A stretch of DNA of 15,929 bases, taken from the NCBI GenBank assembly GCA_012727745.1, contig JAAYGJ010000193.1, forward strand, positions 1 through 15,929, in the 5' to 3' direction. The DNA is from Clostridia bacterium (lineage in GTDB: Bacteria > Bacillota > DSM-521 > Neomoorellales > Neomoorellaceae). Position 1 is the stretch's first letter. The number at the start of each line of letters is the position of its first letter. The notes under the pieces were generated by a model. That model did no database searches and was not told the origin of the DNA. It saw only the letters and a program-made list of their open reading frames with translations. Below are positions 13,363 through 15,929 of this stretch, piece after piece. The translations under genes and the position numbers were made by a program.

Positions 13363-14649
13363 CTACCAGACCGGTGTCAAAGGCGGAGGCTTAATCTCAA
13401 TTGAATCGAAGTCATACTTGTCAGTTATATAACGTATTTCTATGGCCGTCATTGCCGCCGGCTGATCCAGGTAAGTATTGTTAAAGGCTATTACCAGGTT
13501 ATAATCACTCTTCAACGGCAGGTAATTATCCCGATCCAGGTAAACTATACCCCAGTAAGAAATTGATCGTACTGGCTTGCCCGGTAATTCCAGGTACTCG
13601 TCCAGGCCATCAACAGGCACTTCCGGTGGCAACAGCTCCTCTAAACTCCCGGCCTTATTAAGACGCGCATAAAAACTGATTGCCAGGCTCTCCTGCCCGT
13701 CAATCGTGCTTTCTCCCAGGTAGTGACATTGCAAATTAGGAAAAATATTTGCCGGCAGTCCCAGATCCTGTTGTTGCTTAATCAGCTGTGATACATCAGG
13801 AGCGAGGCTCAATTTCTGCCAGCGACCAATATCGCTATCACTATCAGTAACGCGGCGGTACAGGGTGCCATTATCTACAATTTGCTCCAGCTTTAAGCTC
13901 CGGGGACCTTCCAACTCCAGTTCAAGCACCTGGCGCATTTGGCCCGGAATAACATATTCATTTAAGACCTTCCCTTTAATTGTAAGCTGATCCAGTTCTG
14001 CAGTAGCCGGCAGCCCCGGGCGGCTGTAAAACCTGATGCTGGTATCACCCCTTACTCCCAGTGCTTGTTTGCCTGCCAGGGCCTTGCGGCTCTGCGTCAG
14101 CAATTCTTCAGCCTGTTCTTCCGAGCTAAATAGTTCCGCCAGCCATGTCGCAGCTGCTTCCGGCCGCATTAGAGCCAATGCATCGCCCGGCGGCAAAAAA
14201 CCCTGACGCTGAAAAAATGCATACTGGCTAAAGCCATAGGGTATATCCCCTACGATATAATCTGCCCCCGGCCCACTGATCTCATTGGGTAATCCCATAG
14301 CTCTAGCTGTTAAAATAACTGCCTCTAGAGAAGTAATCCCTTGTTCAGGGCGCAAAGTACGGTCATGGTAACCGCAAATGATTCCTTGCTCCCAGAGGGC
14401 TTGCAAAGAGCCAGCATACCAACTGGCTGCTTCCACATCAATAGGCAAATCTGTAGTTCTGCTGTCACTTTTTATCTGGGCTGCTTCAGCCAGCATAACG
14501 GCGAACTCCCCCCGGGTTAGGGGGTCATCAAGTGCTCGTTCTGGCGGCAACAAGGCCAGCAAGCCCCTGGCTGTGGGCCCGGCCCAGGCCATCTGCCATG
14601 GTAGTAACATCATCGCTAGAATTAACCCTATCAGGCCTGCTTTGCGCAT
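13363..14649 (-). CDS. Exported SLH-domain protein of unknown function
   Basis: 428 residues from ATG 14647-14649, which has AGGAGGG 5 bases upstream; a TTG inside that ribosome binding site also opens the frame but is unlikely. A signal peptide (1-23, ending AWA) is followed by S-layer-homology repeats (about 40-175): LTRGEFAVMLAEAAQI, then SWYAGSLQALWEQGIICGY and LRPEQGITSLEAVILTARAM, with a third degenerate unit. SLH repeats bind secondary cell-wall polymer, so the protein should sit on the wall. The C-terminal part (about 200-428) is a beta-rich region with alternating hydrophobic strands (YRRVTD, RWQKLSL, LPLKSDYNLVIAFNNTY). It recalls LolA/LppX-like lipid-carrier folds, but that is only an impression. 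It has an extended -10 promoter and is followed by xpt. Confidence 0.8.
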   Translation of the reverse strand: MRKAGLIGLILAMMLLPWQMAWAGPTARGLLALLPPERALDDPLTRGEFAVMLAEAAQIKSDSRTTDLPIDVEAASWYAGSLQALWEQGIICGYHDRTLRPEQGITSLEAVILTARAMGLPNEISGPGADYIVGDIPYGFSQYAFFQRQGFLPPGDALALMRPEAAATWLAELFSSEEQAEELLTQSRKALAGKQALGVRGDTSIRFYSRPGLPATAELDQLTIKGKVLNEYVIPGQMRQVLELELEGPRSLKLEQIVDNGTLYRRVTDSDSDIGRWQKLSLAPDVSQLIKQQQDLGLPANIFPNLQCHYLGESTIDGQESLAISFYARLNKAGSLEELLPPEVPVDGLDEYLELPGKPVRSISYWGIVYLDRDNYLPLKSDYNLVIAFNNTYLDQPAAMTAIEIRYITDKYDFDSIEIKPPPLTPVW

Positions 14650-14680
14650 CTTAACCCTCCTCAATCTGTATTATTTTCCA

Positions 14681-14709
14681 ATTATACCATATATTTACTA
14701 TTATGGCCA
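14681..14709 (-). promoter_or_regulatory. Promoter of the SLH protein gene
   Basis: Minus-strand TGGCCA (14704-14709), a 17-base spacer and a perfect TATAAT (14681-14686), with TG one base before the -10 (extended -10), which compensates for the weak -35. Confidence 0.6.
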
Positions 14710-14711
14710 TT

Positions 14712-14744
14712 AATAAAGGCAGGCCACTTGATTAAAGGCCTGCC
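14712..14744. terminator. Terminator after pspAA (T-rich on both sides)
   Basis: Perfect 8-bp arms GGCAGGCC (14718-14725) and GGCCTGCC (14737-14744) with an 11-base loop. On the minus strand TTTATT follows; on the plus strand a run of seven T follows after a few bases. It lies 21 bases beyond the pspAA stop and closes the psp unit. Confidence 0.85.
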
Positions 14745-14765
14745 CTCTATTTTTTTATCCTCCGC

Positions 14766-15044
14766 TCAAATCAGTTCACGGGGATAGTCGGCAAAAAGTT
14801 CCTGGGCTTCTTCAAAAGTAGTATCCGGCGCCGGTAGAATAAGATCTGATTCCAGCAGTTCATCATCGCTGATACGGCTACCCTGCCCCCGGATAAGGGC
14901 TAACACTTCCCGGAAACTCGCATCAAATTCTTCCTTATCTCCCTTCTCAAGGGCGTCGAGCAATTTATCATCCAGCTCGTCCAGGTCGCTTAAGGCTTTA
15001 CCTTTCAAGCGATACTGCCCCTCAGTTAAGATGCGGATAATCAA
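14766..15044 (-). CDS. pspAA: PspA-associated protein PspAA
   Basis: 92 residues, with a TTG start at 15042-15044 and AGAGGTGG 7 bases upstream. The start overlaps the pspA stop by sharing TTGA, so the two are translationally coupled. The sequence matches the small PspAA family: MIIRILTEGQYRL at the start, an acidic helical middle (LDELDDKLLDALEKGDKEEF) and the ending ESDLILPAPDTTFEEAQELF. PspAA is a small soluble protein found beside pspA in Firmicutes, Actinobacteria and other phyla. It is thought to bind PspA or help control it; its exact action is not known. The terminator follows directly. Confidence 0.9.
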   Translation of the reverse strand: MIIRILTEGQYRLKGKALSDLDELDDKLLDALEKGDKEEFDASFREVLALIRGQGSRISDDELLESDLILPAPDTTFEEAQELFADYPRELI

Positions 15045-15742
15045 GCTTGGCCCACCTCTTTCTTTAAACGTTCCAGGTCATCTTGAACTCGACTGCTGGC
15101 ACTAAGCTTCTTCAGTTCTCTTTCCAGAGGGTCTCCTGTTTCCAGAGCATCGTCAAGTACCCCCGTATCTACCAGTTCATCGATGGCTGCAGCCCGGGCA
15201 CGCATATTTTCTGTCTTTTCTTCAGCCCGTTGAACCGCCAGGGATATATCGGAAAGTTCCTCAGATAGCCCCGTTGCAGCTTCGCCGATTTTCACCTGGG
15301 CCTGGGCTGCTGAATACTGGGCTTTAAGGAGCTCTTTCTTGGTGCGGAAAGCTTGTACCTTGGTCTGCAGCTTGGCTTCAACCGCAGCAAGTTTTTCTTG
15401 TTCCGCCTCCAGCCCCTTAATCTGTTCTTCCAAACCTTCCAATTGTTGCTGAATAGCAGACTTGCGCTCCAGCGCCGTAGTAGCCAGGTCCTCCCGCCCT
15501 AATTTAAGCGCCTGGCGGGCCTGGTCCTCCAGCTTGTTGGCATTCTCCTTTAGCTTGATCACCTGTAATTCCAGGCGTTTTTTGGAAGCAACCATATCAG
15601 CCAGGTTGCGTTTAACTTTTTGCAGCATTTCCAGCTGACGGTGATAAGAATAATCCAGGGTTTCATGGGGGTTCTCGGCCTTATCAAGCAATTTGCTCAT
15701 CTTGGCCTTAAATATGGTCGACATCCTTGAAATTAAGCCCAT
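15041..15742 (-). CDS. pspA: PspA/IM30 (Vipp1) family membrane-stress protein
   Basis: 233 residues from ATG 15740-15742, with AAAGGAG 10 bases upstream. The N-terminal amphipathic helix (MGLISRMSTIFKAKMSKLLD) and the NPHETLDYSYHRQLEMLQKV region are typical of the family, followed by long heptad-rich coiled coils (about 30-215). The product is mostly helical, lacks membrane spans, and has the usual length. These ESCRT-III-related proteins assemble on the inner face of the cytoplasmic membrane to protect or repair it under envelope stress. It is coupled to pspAA and lies 28 bases after an unrecognised gene's stop with no promoter in between, so it is probably part of a longer operon running into the window from the right. 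Confidence 0.96.
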   Translation of the reverse strand: MGLISRMSTIFKAKMSKLLDKAENPHETLDYSYHRQLEMLQKVKRNLADMVASKKRLELQVIKLKENANKLEDQARQALKLGREDLATTALERKSAIQQQLEGLEEQIKGLEAEQEKLAAVEAKLQTKVQAFRTKKELLKAQYSAAQAQVKIGEAATGLSEELSDISLAVQRAEEKTENMRARAAAIDELVDTGVLDDALETGDPLERELKKLSASSRVQDDLERLKKEVGQA

Positions 15743-15770
15743 TAGCGAAAAGCTCCTTTCGTTTTGCGTC

Positions 15771-15929
15771 TTACAGGGGGCAGCCCCACAGGGCGTACCA
15801 GCGGCTCATATCCTTCTCCCACGGCAATTCTTTGGGCATTATGGACGGCAAACGCATTTCCTGGGCATTATCGCGCTTTTTATCCCTTTCATCCACAGGG
15901 ATAAAGGGATAAAAGGTCCCTCTTTTATA
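15771..15929 (-). CDS. C-terminal end of an unrecognised protein upstream of pspA
   Basis: An open frame enters from the right edge and ends at TAA 15771-15773, giving 52 residues. It contains RGTFYPFIPVDERDKK, a middle part LPSIMPKELPWEKD and the end SRWYALWGCPL. It is rich in aromatic and charged residues, has no membrane span and is compatible with a soluble tail. I do not recognise the family. The frame is supported by its continuity and by its tight 28-base spacing to pspA, which suggests co-transcription and perhaps a linked role in membrane stress. A 12-bp perfect inverted repeat (15878-15914) lies inside it. Confidence 0.5.
   Translation of the reverse strand, partial: YKRGTFYPFIPVDERDKKRDNAQEMRLPSIMPKELPWEKDMSRWYALWGCPL
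15878..15914. repeat. 12-bp perfect inverted repeat inside the partial gene
   Basis: TTTTATCCCTTT (15878-15889) and AAAGGGATAAAA (15903-15914) flank a 13-base spacer, within codons of the unrecognised protein about 140 bases before the pspA start. It could form an RNA hairpin in the transcript or serve as a protein-binding site. Confidence 0.6.

Overview
The window looks like part of a Gram-positive, probably anaerobic and spore-forming, Clostridia-type (Peptococcaceae/Thermoanaerobacterales-like) chromosome. Supporting signs are an SLH-domain exported protein, a copper-amine-oxidase-like N-terminal domain on a secreted peptidase, a PspA/PspAA pair, an orphan sporulation-kinase-style histidine kinase, a c-di-GMP-I riboswitch ahead of a chemotaxis receptor, strong AGGAGG-type ribosome binding sites and many TTG starts. 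The genus cannot be fixed from the sequence alone. No phage, IS element, CRISPR array, tRNA or rRNA is visible.

Layout. 1-930, minus strand: 5' part of a methyl-accepting chemotaxis receptor with a sigma-A promoter, a c-di-GMP-I riboswitch and an intrinsic terminator in its leader. 927-3768, minus: a membrane-anchored NodB polysaccharide deacetylase preceded by a secreted M1-type metallopeptidase, probably one unit. 3867-5225, minus: an HtrA/DegP membrane-anchored serine protease with a clear promoter and a strong terminator. 5239-5466, plus: a compact unit, divergent from htrA, with its own promoter, a 29-residue membrane miniprotein and a terminator. 5553-6800, plus: cinA. 6815-8218, minus: a metallo-beta-lactamase-fold hydrolase and a YigZ/IMPACT protein. 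8373-9518, plus: a lipoprotein of the CapA/PgsA family.

9521-11234, minus: an orphan histidine kinase with an RsbU_N-like N-terminal domain. Directly upstream lies a 5'-truncated rsbS (STAS) remnant, possibly followed by a stub of rsbT, so this looks like the scar of a stressosome module. 11307-12515, plus: an ornithine cyclodeaminase/mu-crystallin family gene with a leader holding a possible broken mini-ORF. 12655-14703, minus: xanthine phosphoribosyltransferase and an SLH-domain exported protein. 14712-15929, minus: pspAA, pspA and the 3' end of an unrecognised gene, closed by a strong hairpin terminator.

The common theme is the cell envelope and signalling: wall-glycan editing, secreted proteolysis, protein quality control, membrane-stress response and c-di-GMP-linked chemotaxis. 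The remaining genes are ordinary housekeeping. The points most worth checking are the riboswitch-controlled receptor, the stressosome remnant beside an RsbU_N-containing kinase, and the 29-residue membrane protein.
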